Assembly: GCA_037903355.1 (NCBI GenBank)
Contig: JBAJFE010000011.1
Span: 567,001 to 631,000 of the forward strand
Reading direction: 5' to 3'
Length of the DNA: 64,000 nt
From: Trichuris trichiura
Taxonomy: Eukaryota > Nematoda > Enoplea > Trichinellida > Trichuridae
The notes under the pieces are model-generated. The model was not told where the DNA came from, ran no database searches, and saw only the letters and a list, made by a program, of their open reading frames with translations. Made by a program: the position numbers and the translations under genes. Below, piece after piece: positions 26,370 through 39,300 of the stretch (the stretch's first letter is position 1; each line of letters begins with the position of its first letter).

Positions 26370-26999
26370 TTCTTCGCAACGTGGGAAACAAGCGGATGCG
26401 ACCACCCGCAATTGACTGTCGGAAGGAAAACTGTGTTTACTATGCCGTGGTGCCACTTCTTATCTCTGAGTCAGTGTTTATTTTCCTGATAATAAACATA
26501 GCTATTATTGAGATAAAGTCTGCTTGTTTATTCCGCAACCCCGAAAGGTTATTTCGGCTACGGCTTTTTCCGAGGATTACATTACTTAAGTCGAAGCTGT
26601 TGTTTAATTTTAAAACGGAAGTAAAAGCGGCAAGCTTTTCACACGTTCTTCTTGATCTTTCCTTTACTGTCAGACGAACTTTCTTACAACTATATCCCCA
26701 AAGACTGCGGTGTACTTGCATACCTACAGAATGACCTTTTGTTTAATTCTAACCGTTGGCAAGTAGTCTGCAGACTTAAGTTGTGTATATATATGTTTCG
26801 TTTATTATTGTTTACAAAGTCGATATGTGAAATGGTCAAGGTAATGAATTATTTTTCGCGCAGGATTTGTTATATTTTACAGTAGGCAATGGAAATCATT
26901 TAGCGCCTTTCGTAAGGGCGTTGTTGCTTTCGCAGTTATCGGTGCAAAATGAATACAGCGGGACGTCTATTCCAACCGAAGGTAGACTAATTGGATCTG
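26370..26999. other. Divergent intergenic region
   Basis: This 630-bp region lies between the starts of the RAB32-like gene (minus) and the KIAA2013 homologue (plus), so it probably contains a bidirectional promoter. No supported exon is seen. Confidence 0.5.
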
Positions 27000-29673
27000 A
27001 TGCGGCGAAGAGACTTGTTCGAATTTTGTCACAGGTTTGTTGCGCAAGTTGCATTGATTAAAATTTGAATAGATCAACTTTTCAAAATCGCAGCCGAACT
27101 TGGTTTGTTTAGGTATCGGCGCTACCTTTTATGCAGCATTGTAGCGGTAGTCGTGGTGTTCTATTTGCGAATTTTCATGTTTCCCTCGAAGAATTCGGAC
27201 TTGGAAGACGGCGCGTGCTTCCCTATTTTTGAGCACCAAATTCGTCCTTATCTCAAGGAAGTCGCTGACGGTGATACGGCGATTCGATATTTTCCTTCTA
27301 CCAGCATGTATCACCATTCGCAGTGGCTACCGTTCGTAGGCAATGGCCACTTTGCAATCAGTTTGATGCAGCCTGAAGTGTTGCTAATTAAGCACCCACA
27401 AACTGATCGCTTTATAAACACTGGCATTAATCCTCTTCTCAAAGTTGCCCTTAAGCGCTCCTATTCATCTTCCCTTGGTAAGTCTCTTTATTTTTGCATT
27501 GTATTAGCAATACTACATTAAGGTGCCTACGTAACACGGTTTACGAAAGGTGTAGTGGAAAAAATCGAGTGCTTTAGCTTTGTAAGTTTACTTCCATGTT
27601 GCTCTACTGTCGAAATAATCTATATATGTTATTCATTTAATTTTCCTTTGGAAGACTAATTGTGCACAGCGTTTATATTGCCTTAAGCGTTTAAATAGTA
27701 GCAAGTTTTCCTCAGTTTATCACGTCATAATGATTGTGTTGCAGGTTACGATTTAAGCTTACGTTCTATTCCATTGTTAGCATTCATTCGCGCTTTCAAG
27801 TTTTTCCATACCTTAGGACGGCCATTGCATACGTGCTCGCTCATTGTTCTATGCCCATCGCGTTTTGCCGCACGTTTTTATGGAAGAAATATCCTTTCAC
27901 AATCCTACGGTAGGTGAATAAAATAGCTGTGGCAGTTTTAGTTGAGATTTTCTTTTTATAGAGGGAAGTCGCCTCGTTTTCTTTAGTTCGCCAAGACCAC
28001 AGTTGGTATCGTCGTCTTGTAAAGGCGGTGTGAGTGGTCATTGCTTGATTGGTATAATGTTGACAGACTTTTTTTTCCCCAAAGATACCCTTCTCAAAAG
28101 GTACCTCTCGGAATGACCGCATACGATGGTTTTGCTCAGAGCCCAACCGGCACCGTTAGTTTTACAATGATGTCTCAGGACGCAGCATCTACTTTCAATG
28201 TTGCCCCTGGAAAGTCGGTTACTTCTTTCTTTGCTTTTTTACTACTACGGCGTTTCCTTAGGTCTGAGCGCCTTCAGTTTGTAACAGCAATTGTACCTCA
28301 TGGTACTGTCAACAAAACTAATGGTCCCACTTCTGACGCTATTTTAAAAGTAACCTTTTTTTTCGAAGAGCTTTTGTTTCATATGGCTTTTCGTAGCCGG
28401 TTAATAATGGTGTTAACGTTGCGAGTGTACAGTCGTACGAAGAGCATTTGAGCGCATGGAAGCAGGTAAGTGATAATGCGTAGAAGGTGTGTTAATTGGG
28501 CTATATGAAATTTTGATCAGCTATGGATCTCCGGCTTCAGCATTGCCCATTCACGCGCACCTGCTAGCATCAATGGAGACTTGATCAATGCAACCATATA
28601 CTACTTATTGTCAAGTTATCCACTCAGGCCGAACCAGGTGAATCTCAACGTGCCCATTTCTGCTCGACCGCATCACTGTTATTCGTCGCATACCACTTTG
28701 TGCGTGGTTCCTTCGACGGCTTTAATTTTTAAACTTTCATGTTCAGACTTTATCCCAGTCAGCTTTGGTCCTCTTTGGATTCATTAGACAGTATACTGTC
28801 CACCGTTTCCAGGTGGAACTTTACCTTGGTGGAACATGGCTGCGAAAGCTTGGTTTTCTCCGGTTACTTTTTTTTATTTATCATTTCTTTTCTGGAAGAG
28901 ATTACTTCAGGAGCGGCTGGCTTAATGCAGGCGGTTGTTCTAAGCTTTGGTGCCTTTAAGCATACAGCGCATCATTTGGAATTCGACCAGCAGCCGCGCG
29001 AACTGCACAGGTATATTTTGACGTCACAATGACGTTTATACGATGAATTTAATTGTCGCCTTTTAGGGATTGCTTATTTCGGAATGTACAGTTCGTTAAA
29101 GGCATCGCGGTGAACATTTGGGTGCAAGTGAATGCTGACGATAAGGCTGTCCTGTACGTCAACGTGAATCGTACGGAAACCAAAGGGAATGCATTGCTTG
29201 CTTGCGATGCCGGCTGTCTTGATAACCCAATCGAGCTTCGGTATGTAGTTTGGTTGTTATGTATTATTTTCATTACTCTGCTGCTCAGTGCTGACCGTTC
29301 AATGATTCCATTGAAACTAACCGACCCGCCAACGCCTATACTTTACATTACCGATGACAGAAGCCACTTTGACTATTTGAAAATGTCCATCCACGTACGA
29401 GAAGTGGCCGACGGTTCGTAAACGCTACTAGTGCTTTTCTTGTCTTGACGTTCAAAGCATTCTATTTCAGCTCCCGCTCACGAACATCACGTGATTGCTA
29501 TGCATAAGCATGGTCATCGTCTTGGCGGTTTGCCAATGATTTTTTGGTTGACTCTTGGTGTTCTGTTGGTCATTTTCCATTTGTTCTTGTTGAAATTAAT
29601 TTACAACGAGTACAAGGGAGGAGGAGGAGGTCGAAAGGCGTACACAGCGTTCAAGTATTCGGCGAAACGATGA
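27000..29673 (+). CDS. KIAA2013 homologue, single-pass/lumenal membrane protein
   Basis: Predicted exons are 27000-27034, 27113-27477, 27523-27581, 27817-27909, 27962-28029, 28085-28213, 28262-28349, 28397-28465, 28521-28699, 28747-28862, 28911-29010, 29067-29240, 29289-29413 and 29471-29673; 600 aa against 634 in human. Similarity to the vertebrate protein KIAA2013 is clear along its length: [31 protein letters not shown], a final block [26 protein letters not shown] and [11 protein letters not shown] hydrophobic segment after [16 protein letters not shown] (about residues 14-34) acts as signal anchor, and a second helix lies near the C-terminus ([20 protein letters not shown]). The large middle part should be lumenal. 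Its biochemical role is not established as far as I know. A canonical AATAAA follows at 29,746. Each junction was set by frame and alignment; the tiny first exon is less certain. Confidence 0.88.
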
Positions 29674-29745
29674 ACTCTTGCTTCATTCGCCGTGGGCGAA
29701 TTCGACAAACTTTCTTCCGCGTTATCTCGTGTCGTTGCTTGACGG

Positions 29746-29751
29746 AATAAA
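29746..29751 (+). terminator. Poly(A) signal of the KIAA2013 homologue
   Basis: A canonical AATAAA lies 73 bp after the stop codon at 29,673 on the coding strand, followed by T-rich sequence. Confidence 0.6.
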
Positions 29752-31126
29752 AGTAAAAATTTCTACTTTTTTCCTAAAAGTTTGGATTGAACTGTTGTTA
29801 AGCAATCCATCGCGCGCAAAGGAAAGCATCTTTTTCAAGTAGATTTGGAACAAATCTTTTGCACAATTTCAAAAGGAAAGCTTTACAAGCGAAATTGGAA
29901 TCTTTTCTCTCTCAATCGTCCCGCCGTCGTACTGTAAGTAGGCCGCCCTTCCTTTTCTGCCCTTATCTAAGCTTAGGCATTATACGGGAAGTATATTTTG
30001 GCTTAGACCTATACAAGGGGTCAACAAGATAGTCGGCATGCTCGCAAGTAACGCAGAACAATACGGTCGGCACGCTTGCCAGAAAGGAACCTGCATTTCT
30101 CGAGCGGTCGAGCTGCTGGGAGAAAGATTCCGAAAGGCTAATGCCTTTCGCCCGACGTAATAAGTACGGTATTATGTTACTGATGCTTGCAGATTAAATT
30201 GCGAAACTCCCTTATGTTTATCGCACTTCCCTGGCAAAAATATGAAGCTGTTACTTGGCGCAATGTTTACACCTGTTTGCTAATTTTTCATTATATCAAA
30301 CAGCGCGGCAGCAAGCTTTCATTTTGTAAGCCTTCATTTTTTTGAAACATTAGCAAACTCGTACGCTCATATTTAATTAGAACTTTTATTGTTAAGTTCG
30401 GACAATTCGCAGTAGACTTTAAAAAACACAAGTTTAGCTTAGTAACTGTGCACGTGTAAGGTTAGTTCCCCAAAAGATTTGCAAAATTTAAAAAATTGAA
30501 TAAAACACGTGATTTATAGTTCTTTTTTGTGCTTTGCGCTCGACTGCTCCTTAGGAACGATGGTTTGTTAAACGATTTCTTAACGAACCTGACGTTCTTT
30601 AAAACACTGTAAGGCGGTTGTAGGACAATCGAGTGGCTGACCTGTTGCGAAAAAGCCTGTTCGGTTGCCAGTCCCGCGTCGCACGTTGGATTCCATTCAG
30701 CGAATTACTTCAAGTACGTTAATGTTACTACTTTTGTTCCTTAATGCGTTCAGCTTTCACTTTGTGCGCGAAACCCTTACCGTATGGGCGATAAGTAGCG
30801 AACTTCGCTCTAAAGCGCGCGTTCGTTTCAAGCTTCCATTGTTCGATTCACGCGATCCCTCGAAATGCGTAACTCTCCGTTAGATCATTATAATAAGACT
30901 TTTTGTAGATAATCAATTCGATTTTAATAGGAATGGGCATTTTCAAACATTTCGCTCAGCAGTAGGCAGTCCTCTTATCCCGTTGTCATCAAATCAAGCA
31001 ATGTTTCATTTAAAAATAGGGGAATTAAAACATGAAGAGACTCGAAAGCTTCGAGAACTGCTTTAAAATATTTTTTTCTGCTCGTTTCGGTTTCGCTCCT
31101 GCGTCATACCGTAGCTAAACTGTGTA

Positions 31127-31810
31127 ATAAAGTACTAACAGTTCTTCATCTCTGCGATTGTATCATATGCATTTTGTTGCAGAATATTTGCATTATATCT
31201 ATTCACGCGATTAACTCGCTCGTTTATCTTTTGATGAGTCCGTTTATTAGTCCACTGACGCCTTCGCGAGTGTCTCGTTTGGTCCCACTTGCCGCTTGCA
31301 AGCTAAGCTTTTCCGTCAAAACGAGAGCACTTTCGGCATTTTGTAAAATTCTTTCGTCCAACAGCACAAGCTTCCCAGATGCCGTAGAGCGATTTTGATT
31401 GTCAATGCGCTATAATTGAGGGCAAGTTGTCCATCTAAAATAAGCCACAGGCGTAGAACTGTAGAGCCCTTTTAGTTTGTATTAAAAGTAGGTTGTACCC
31501 ATAAATAAAAATTTGGCACAAAAAATTCCCTGGTCGTCATTTTTCTTGTAACCGCCTTTTTGTAACAAGCGTATTAATTAATACCTGTAGATGCTATTTT
31601 AAAATGTCAACTTGAAAGTTGGATTCGCAGTAGTTTTTTTCGCTCGTCTGTGAGCAAGTGGTAGTCAATTTTTCGGAGTAGTTACGGTAACTGGGTAACA
31701 ACGTCCTACCGTAACCAAGAGGCTTACCTGAGGTCGGCAGTTGATTTTCCGTAAAAGCAGTACTCACCAGCTGGTTTGGTGACTCGGGCTAAATTTTTTT
31801 TAACCCCCAT
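31127..31810 (-). CDS. Candidate unrecognised coiled-coil gene (exons uncertain)
   Basis: The minus strand shows three protein-like pieces. A start at 31,810 begins MGVKKNLARVTKPAGEY and runs about 28 residues to a GTAAGC donor near 31,726. A frame at about 31,396-31,231 encodes an amphipathic helix (KLVLLDERILQNAESALVL, then EKLSLQAASGTKRDTREG). A shifted frame continues INERVNRVNRYNANILQQNA and reaches MKN near 31,131. The last two could join through a 32-bp GTCAGT..AG intron. Composition, charge pattern and heptads fit a coiled-coil or SNARE-like protein, but I do not recognise it. The first piece's link to the rest is not established. Its ATG is only 32 bp from that of CNOT4 on the other strand, which is suspiciously close. 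Confidence 0.3.
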
Positions 31811-31842
31811 AATCCTTCGCGTTTATTGCATACAAAATTGCG

Positions 31843-34800
31843 ATGGCCGTTGCCGACCGACTTGAGGTTAAAGAGGTATCGCGTATTTATTTCAAACTTT
31901 CGCGGAACCCCAAAGGGCCATTGGTTAATTTCAGTGCCCTCTTTGCCTCGATGCCTTGGAAGTGGACGACCTTCAGTTCTTTCCATGTCAATGCGAGTAT
32001 CAGGTGCGCAGAATCTTTTCCAGTTGCTGGACCTTTCCGAAACTGGGTAAAACATTTAAATTTTTCGACTTTGCTTATTTCAGGTGTGCCGTTTTTGCTG
32101 GCATCGGATTAGAACAGACGAAAACGGTCTTTGCCCTGCTTGCCGAACACCCTATCCGGAAGATCCTGTAAATTTCAAGCCCATTTCCCCCGAGGATATT
32201 GAAAAAATGCGCAATCAACGTCGCAAAGCCGATTTACTGCGTCGGCAACGGCAAGCGGAAGAACGTAATGCTTTAGCCCATTTCCGGTAGGTGCTCAAAT
32301 TTCCATTCTACCAATATTAGCTACGGTATGTCAATTTTGCAGCATAGTTTCTCGTAATCTAATTGTCGTAATGGGAGTTCCAACTCCGAAAGCCAAAGAA
32401 GACGTGCTACGCCGTCAGGAATACTTTGGTCAGTTTGGCAAGATACTAAAAGTCGTTGTAAAACCAAAGCGGCAGTTATCCGAAGATTCGACGGTTATTT
32501 TCACTTAGCACGCGTCATCTGTGCAACGAGGAGATTGGAAAATTTCAGAAAATGCTGGCCACCGTATTTATCACGTTCCAAAAAGAGGAGGCTGCTTTTA
32601 AGGCAGTTTGTAAGCTCGATGATGCGGAAATAGACGGTCATCCGATTCGAGTGACATTGGGTACCACCAAGTATTGTACAAGCTTTCTTCGCGGGAAACC
32701 TTGCAACAAACCGGTAAGTAAAAAATAAGCGTCTTTTTTTCTCCAATTTGCATAATGGGCCATTGGTGCATGCAAACTGTTCGCTCAATTTCGACTTGGT
32801 CAGCTATTAGCGCGCATTTTTCTTGTGCCATATGCGGGCAACGTATGCATTATTGGCACTTGGATATATTTTTCCAATAAGTGGCGGTTTGTGAAACATA
32901 ATTTCACAGCTCTTGTTTGTTCACCTGTTTTCTGCGCAATATTTCTTGTTTTACTTTTTCCGTGGAGACGAGCCCACCGGTGACCTTGCTAACCGCCTTG
33001 GCTGGTTTCGAACATTTCAGTTCAACTGCAATGATTTAGTACGGTCTATAGTTGTGTACAATTGCTTGTCAAGTTTGATTTAAGCGTTTAACCTCCGCGA
33101 CGGAGTCGTTTCAAATGTCTGAACAAACTTTGCCCAATAGAAATACGCTTTTTCTAAAATGATCCGTCAACGTTGGTAGAAGAAGTTTCAAGTTTCCAGT
33201 CGTAAAAGTTCTTCGCGCTTCCACCTTTCCTGCTTCGTCTTCCGCTTCGCTTAAAAATCGAAATACGACTGATTATCAAAAACGAACAAAAATGGGCCAA
33301 CGTGTTGCACGCAAATCCTCATGATCGTCTGTGGTTAATCTGATCCGTATAGATATGCCCACGATATGGGTTGAAGTCCCGATTTTCGTATATACGATTA
33401 TTCTGATAAGCGAATGAAAAAAATAGGGAGTGGCTGATCGATCAGCCTTTATCGTTCTGTCGACTAGTCCATTTTAGGAAAATAATGATGCATCCGTTTG
33501 ACGGACTGGAAGTGTAAATTAGGCTTCTTCTACCGTGACTATCGTACATTAATTTTTTTAAAAAAGAAGTCGCAATTAATGTCTCCATCCGATGTGAGCC
33601 AAATTCCACCTTGGCAGCGTAGCGTGCAAAAGAAGGCTGATTTTGACAAATTTAATTGCCCTTCTCGAATGGAAAATGTTTTCAAGCGTAGTTGTCGTGT
33701 GCGTGTGTCGAATTTTTGATGCGCCCGCATTTATTGTCAACAGTTAGTGGAGCAAACGTTGCATTCGTTTGACGTATGTATCAACGCCATTTCCACGCAG
33801 CTCTTTTGTTGTTTGTTTTTATCTCAGCGTTCGCCAATGAAGCAAAAGTAGTAACTGAAAGGCTTACGCCGCTTCTATGTTGGATGCTTCACCTTTAGCT
33901 TAAGCTTGAACTGGGTTTCGAGATTCGAAATTTCAGCCGTGGCTGAAAACTGTATGCCATAAATATCCTATTTGTAAGCAATTTATGCCGCGCGTATGCC
34001 GTATATACGATAAATATTCCCTCTATGCAAGTATATGCAGCATTGATACTACGTTCATGCCGTTGAGAGGGTAGATATTTACAAGTGAAGCAGTATTTGT
34101 ACTATTTTTCATTCGGCCCAATGCGCGAGGTTCGTAGAACGGACGCTGTAGATGCGCAGTATCGTTGCACGTAGACACTAGCCATGAAAACAACTTGTTT
34201 AATAGTTTAAACAACGCAGTATCCTCTGATTGCAAAAGGTCAGAATTTTATGTTCAGCAATTCGTTGAAGGAAATTGCGAGTTGACAATTAGCTTAGGCT
34301 GTAGGTTACAAGTTCCGTCTTAAATACGGTAATGGCCGTTTGTTTGATGCGCAAGTAGAGTTTTAAACTCACCAAATTGGCTTGCTCAATGGTTGTCTTG
34401 AAAGCTAGGCATTTCGATGGGTCTTCTGGTTGAAACGCTTTGCGTTGCAGGACTGCATGTACATGCATCGGTTGGGCGATAAGGCGGCTAGATTTACGGA
34501 CGAAGACATGGAGCAGGGCCGTCACGTGGAGTATCAACAAAAATTGATAAAAGCCTATTTGTCTCAATTGTGAGAGACGTGCAACGCATTTGCTCTTTTT
34601 TTTTCATCCACTCTTTTCGTTTGAAGGGAGGAGTGCCAAAGAAGTCATAAGCCAATCGTATCCTTCGGCGAAGGAACCGAAGGTCGATCAGCTTGGAGCA
34701 ATGCCGAGGAACAGGTTGCTTTTGCGGGTGATCAAGGCGGTGGCGACGATCCAAGAAGCAGCAAGGAAAATTTAAAAGTGCCCGTCGACCCTGTCGAATT

Positions 34801-36021
34801 GGAAACTTTTTCAACGTTTGAAATTTCAATCTTGCGTAATCGTTGATCTCTTGACTTGTTTTTATCATTTCAGCAAAGGCGACTCATCTACATGGGATGA
34901 CAAGAACGACGAAACAGATAAGGCTGCAACACCCGATGATGTCATAGGGCTGAGCATGCATCTTAGCCCTTTCTGTTTACCAGTTTATGGGCAGAGTAAG
35001 TGTCACCCGGCTTGTTCAAGTTGAAATTAGCTTGTTAAGCTATGATGGATGATCCGCGTCAACCGGTGATACATATCGGTCATGGGCACAATGAGCACAA
35101 CTTATGCACGTGTCAAGCTCACTTTTGCGAGGGCAGTGTTCTTTCTAGTCTTGACTTCAGCTTGCGTCGGTAAGCGGAGAAATTGGCTGTCTTCATTCTT
35201 ACAATTTGCCACAGAGCCTTAGACGCGTCATTGAAAGAAGAAGATGACGCGTTGAGTTCAAATTTGAATTGCGTCGACACTTTTCGTTGTCATCCTGCAC
35301 AGGCGCTTGTAACGGAAATGAATTGCTATGGTAGGTAAAGCCTTGATTATCGGTTACTGTTTACGTGTTGACAGGTGAATGCGTTCCGCCACGTCATCGT
35401 TCAGATTCGGAACGCTTTTGCGACATCAGTCCGCGGCAGAGTAACGAAAGTCTGCGCTCTCTCTTGTCGGAGCATCCGCTTTATCTAAACTTGTCGGACG
35501 GAAGCTCTCCGAGTGGATTGATTCGCGGCAGTTCGAGCAGTGTCCATTCGCCGGTATACTTTCATTTTTTAAAAAAGATTAATGATTAACAAGTACAGAT
35601 AGCTCCTTTGTTTTTTGTATAGTGGCAGGAAATGCACGAACGTTGTCTTAGTCAAGAAGACGGAAGGGCGCACAGTTTTCGTTCAGGCTACGATTGGCCT
35701 CCGGACGAACGCTCTGTCAGGCAAGGTGAAGAAAGGTCGTAAGCGCGTAGCGAGTTGCGTGAATAAAATTTTCAGCTCATTCATGTTTTGGAACGGACGC
35801 AGGATCCGCCGGTTGCGGTGTCTACGAAAACTGCCAGTGCACGGGAACCGGTTCTTTACCAACTTCGTTTCAAGCGTCACGCTTCGGAAAAGGTTTAATG
35901 CATATCATTGAGAAAAGCTGATTGCAGCAGTACGCTTTCAGACTATGATCCTTATATGAAGCTGCACCAGTTCCACGAGCCATCATCATCGTCCTTTCGT
36001 TCAGGATCTCCCTGGATGTGA
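31843..36021 (+). CDS. CNOT4: CCR4-NOT complex E3 ligase CNOT4
   Basis: Predicted exons are 31843-31875, 31935-32003, 32084-32286, 32343-32493, 32549-32713, 34451-34569, 34627-34815, 34874-34995, 35040-35169, 35215-35330, 35375-35553, 35623-35725, 35776-35892 and 35942-36021; about 591 aa. CNOT4 is a RING-type ubiquitin ligase linked to CCR4-NOT mRNA decay and ribosome quality control. The first 60 residues form the C4C4 RING: CPLCLDALE, FFPCQCEYQVCRFCWHRI and NGLCPACRTPYPEDP. Then come a basic helix, an RRM (NLIVVMGVPTP, YFGQFGKILKVVV, ATVFITF, GTTKYC) and a CCCH finger ending PCNKPDCMYMHRLGD. A 1.74 kb intron splits that finger. From exon 7 on the sequence is low-complexity and family similarity fades; exon 7's start (34,627 or 34,642) and exons 12-14 are tentative. 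Confidence 0.85.
32714..34450 (+). other. Long CNOT4 intron
   Basis: The only large intron in CNOT4 (1.74 kb) interrupts the CCCH zinc finger between PCNKP and DCMYMH. I found no convincing internal exon; open frames near 33,570-33,715 lack domain signatures. Confidence 0.6.
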
Positions 36022-36375
36022 TCGTATTGGGTAACCTCCGCGAGGTTTGAATGAGAGGAGGGTTTTTCTCTCTTTGAACAGTAAAGCCCTGTCTCTCATT
36101 ATTTCTCTGGTTGCTTGTGCTTTGCGGCTCAACGTCACGCGAACAACGCTTTAGCTATTAATAATTATTACAGGGTATTTTGTAAGTGTGACTTAACCGT
36201 ACTGAGATATTTTAACGGGGAAGTCAAGATCGACAATACAGCACGTTGTGTATTAGTAAAGTTAGGCGTTCGTTGATTTGACAACGCAAAAAGAGGATGT
36301 TGCGTTACTATGACGACTGTGGCACTCGAGAGCGCATTGCGGTTTCGTTGTCACTGTCTGTAGTGAACGCGCAAC
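36022..36375. other. CNOT4-BBS2 intergenic spacer
   Basis: A 354-bp spacer between two plus-strand genes. It holds the CNOT4 3' end and BBS2 5' region. Open frames cross it on both strands but none resembles a known protein. Confidence 0.45.
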
Positions 36376-39300
36376 ATGTCGTCGATGCAATCGATGTCGT
36401 TGGTAATCTCCTTCACTTTGAAACTTGGCCGACGTATATCGCCTCACGCGGTCGCATTGGGTTGCTTCGATGGCCAAACGCAGAGCCTTGCTTTGGTCGA
36501 CACGGCCGGAAAGGTTCAATGCGCATTTCTTTTGCGCAGTCTTTCTTTCTTTGAACTTTTTTTTATTAGGTGTTTCTGTATAATATTGAAACGGTCGATT
36601 CGACTACCAGTGGCGATGATCAATTGGCGGCTGTTCCCAGCTTCAGGTTGAACCCATCGGCGTCAACGGTACTGAATGTCAATCAGCAAGTAAAGATGCT
36701 CTCTTCCGGCCGTCCAATGGGGCAAGATGCTCGTGACGTCATTATTATCGGGACCGCATCCCATTTGCTCGTCTATGATGTTGAGAACAACTGCGATGTT
36801 TTCTACAATAGGGTAAAATGTTAACACATTGCTTAACATTACAAAAGTTTTATTTTGTTGCTCAAGGTTGCGGATGGTCTGGAAAGTATCATTGTCGGCC
36901 AATTCGGCAGCGATGGAGAGACGTTGATAATCTGCGGTGGTTGCTGCTCGTTGCAAGGATTTGACTGGCAAGGAAGGGAAAAGTTTTGGAGCGTTAGGGC
37001 GTATCCTTTGCCGCTCCTTTTCCTTTCGTTAAGCGAAGATGCATTTCAGGTGACGGGCGACAACGTACGCGCAATGTGCTTTTGCGACTTTGATTCGGAC
37101 GGCAAAACTGAGGTAAACAAAATACCTTTCGTTCATGCAAATGAGCTCAAAAAACGCACTTTCAGTTAGTGGTTGGCTCTGATGACTCGGACATCCGAGT
37201 GTTTAAATGGGATGAAATTGCTGCAGAACTGAACGAAACGGAGGCAAGTGATTAGCCCCTTAAATATATGTATATTTATCCTACGGATCGTTTCCTTTTT
37301 AGGCAGTCACTGAACTCTGTTCTCTGGGAGGCAATCGTTTCGCTTACGGCCTCACCAATGGTACATTGGGTGTATACGCAGGTCGTTCTCGCCTTTGGCG
37401 CATCAAAGTAATACCTAATGGCACCTCTGCTTTTTGTGTTGAATGTATAAGTTATCTTAGTCCAAGTCCAATCCGACTTGTATGTGCATGTATGATATCG
37501 ATGGTGACGATGAGTTAGAACTGGTGACAGGTTGGAGTAGCGGAAAGGTGAATAGTTCCTTTTTTCAATTCATAGTTGATATTGTGGTTGCCTATTTTTT
37601 CTCAGATCGATTTCAGAAAGGTCAATAGCGGGTTACTGGTTGGAAAAGATCACATTGGTTCGTCGGTAGTTGGTATGGTGCTTCTTAGGATGGCGGTCAG
37701 CGAGAGAATACATTTAATATGTTGTAGCGCTTCAGGCGAAGGTAGTCTCTGTAGATCCCCTTAAAATGGTTGTAACAGTGCATATTTCCAGTACGCGGAT
37801 ATTCCGCCGCCAAAGGTCATGGCTGTGTCATTAAAGAATCCACTCTTCAAGATGCTATACAGGAATTGTCCATAGAAAAGCAGGTGCAACCCTCAGTTCT
37901 TATAGCGCATCCATTGAATGAGTTCGTGTTCAGAATCTGTTGCTTGAGTTGGAAAACTACAACGTGAAAGAAGAAGAGACAAGATTGCCCATGGGTCCGT
38001 TGTATGATCAGACGGATATGCAAATCCCGGTATCAGCTGCTGTTTCTACACTACTTTTTTTATGAATGTCGTCGTTTAAAGAGGGGGACTCAAGTATCCG
38101 GCGACATTGGTATTGTTGTCCCAAAGGATGCGAATGTCAGTTGCCAATCGAATTTTTGCCGTCGCTTTAAAGCTTATTGTCTTTAGCCATATTTGAACCT
38201 GACATTGCGCACCAATAATGACACCTTAATTCGCGGTGCTCTTATTTTTGCGGAGGGCATTTTCAGTGGCGAATCGCACGCGGTAATGGCCTCGAAGAAT
38301 CAATACAAAAGTTTTATAGAAGTACCGATTCGTCCCGAAAAGGACGTTAGCACCGATTTGCATATCAAAGCCTTACTTGGCAATAGGAAAAGGTTGGCAT
38401 CCGATGTAGGCCATTAACAGCGAAAGAATGATACTTACATTTGTAGTTCACTGCTTTACGTTTTTGAGTTGACGAAGACTTTACCAAAGTTTTCAATGTA
38501 CGCCATTTGTACTGACGATGCTCCTTCGCCCAAGTCGGGTGTCCGTTTCCGTTTAAAGGTCAATTCCGACCAAGTGATAAAGCTGACGTTCAATTGTTTT
38601 GCTTTTTGAAATCATTATTGCTTTGCAGTTCGCTCGGTGGGTCGAAGATAACTTTCTGCTATGTCGAAACGTACAATTTCAACAAGGTTGCTTGACTCAG
38701 CGGTTGGTCAGTCTGCGCAATGGTCAACTGGTATTCATAGTAGCACAGGGCGATGGAAACTGTCGTATACAATGCGACGATATTGAGATATGCGGTTCAA
38801 TACTGCAGAGTTTGTCCGCGCACGTTGACGGGGATTCGAAAGTAACTGCCACCTTTCCAAACTTAGCAGACCAGTACATAGAACTTGATGAAAAAGTATT
38901 TCCACTTGGCCATATTATAATAGCGAGATATCATTAATTTCCAACAGGTTCGAGAGATGTCTTCTGTTCGGGATCGAATTTCAGCCGACATAGCGGAACA
39001 AGTCAGCCTTGCCAAGGCTGTACTACTTAGGGCTGAGGAAGCACGAACGCTTAATGACTTGTAATTGTTCCCTATTGACCCAATTGTACTTTCAACTTTC
39101 TCTATTCTCAGCATTGGCGTTAAAAAGCATTACAAGGAATTGGCCAGCTTGAACGAAGGGCTTATTTCGCTACACAGCGTACGGGCGACAAACAATGCAG
39201 AGTTGGCGGATTCTTTGAGGAAGATCAACAGGATCATTCAAAACGCTTCCAACCTGCGAGGTGAGTTTACTACAGTAGATAAGCTTGATTATACAAACTA

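Larger units (their letters stand above)
29674..31842. other. Intergenic, with candidate minus-strand coiled-coil exons
   Basis: Apart from the poly(A) signal at 29,746 this 2.2 kb holds no firmly supported gene. The minus strand between about 31,127 and 31,810 has helix-rich frames described as a separate candidate. The remainder is AT-rich. Confidence 0.45.

Noticed and set aside
26867..27061. Upstream exon of the KIAA2013 homologue beginning near 26,867
   Set aside because: This frame does not join to exon 2 in phase. The short exon starting ATG at 27,000 joins correctly through the same donor.
32343..32548. 34-bp intron alternative in the CNOT4 RRM
   Set aside because: A GTTATC donor and CACTTAG acceptor also restore frame, but the 55-bp GTTATT..TTTCAG intron fits the usual size and the RRM alignment better.
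35615..35911. 98-residue arginine-rich frame in the 3' part of CNOT4
   Set aside because: It is another frame across predicted CNOT4 exons and an intron. An alternative reading of exon 13 (beginning LIHVLERTQDPP) looked protein-like but cannot be joined to the last exon in phase.
37816..37836. 21-bp intron in BBS2 exon 9
   Set aside because: GT and AG are present but the sequence reads through in frame as coding, so no intron is needed.
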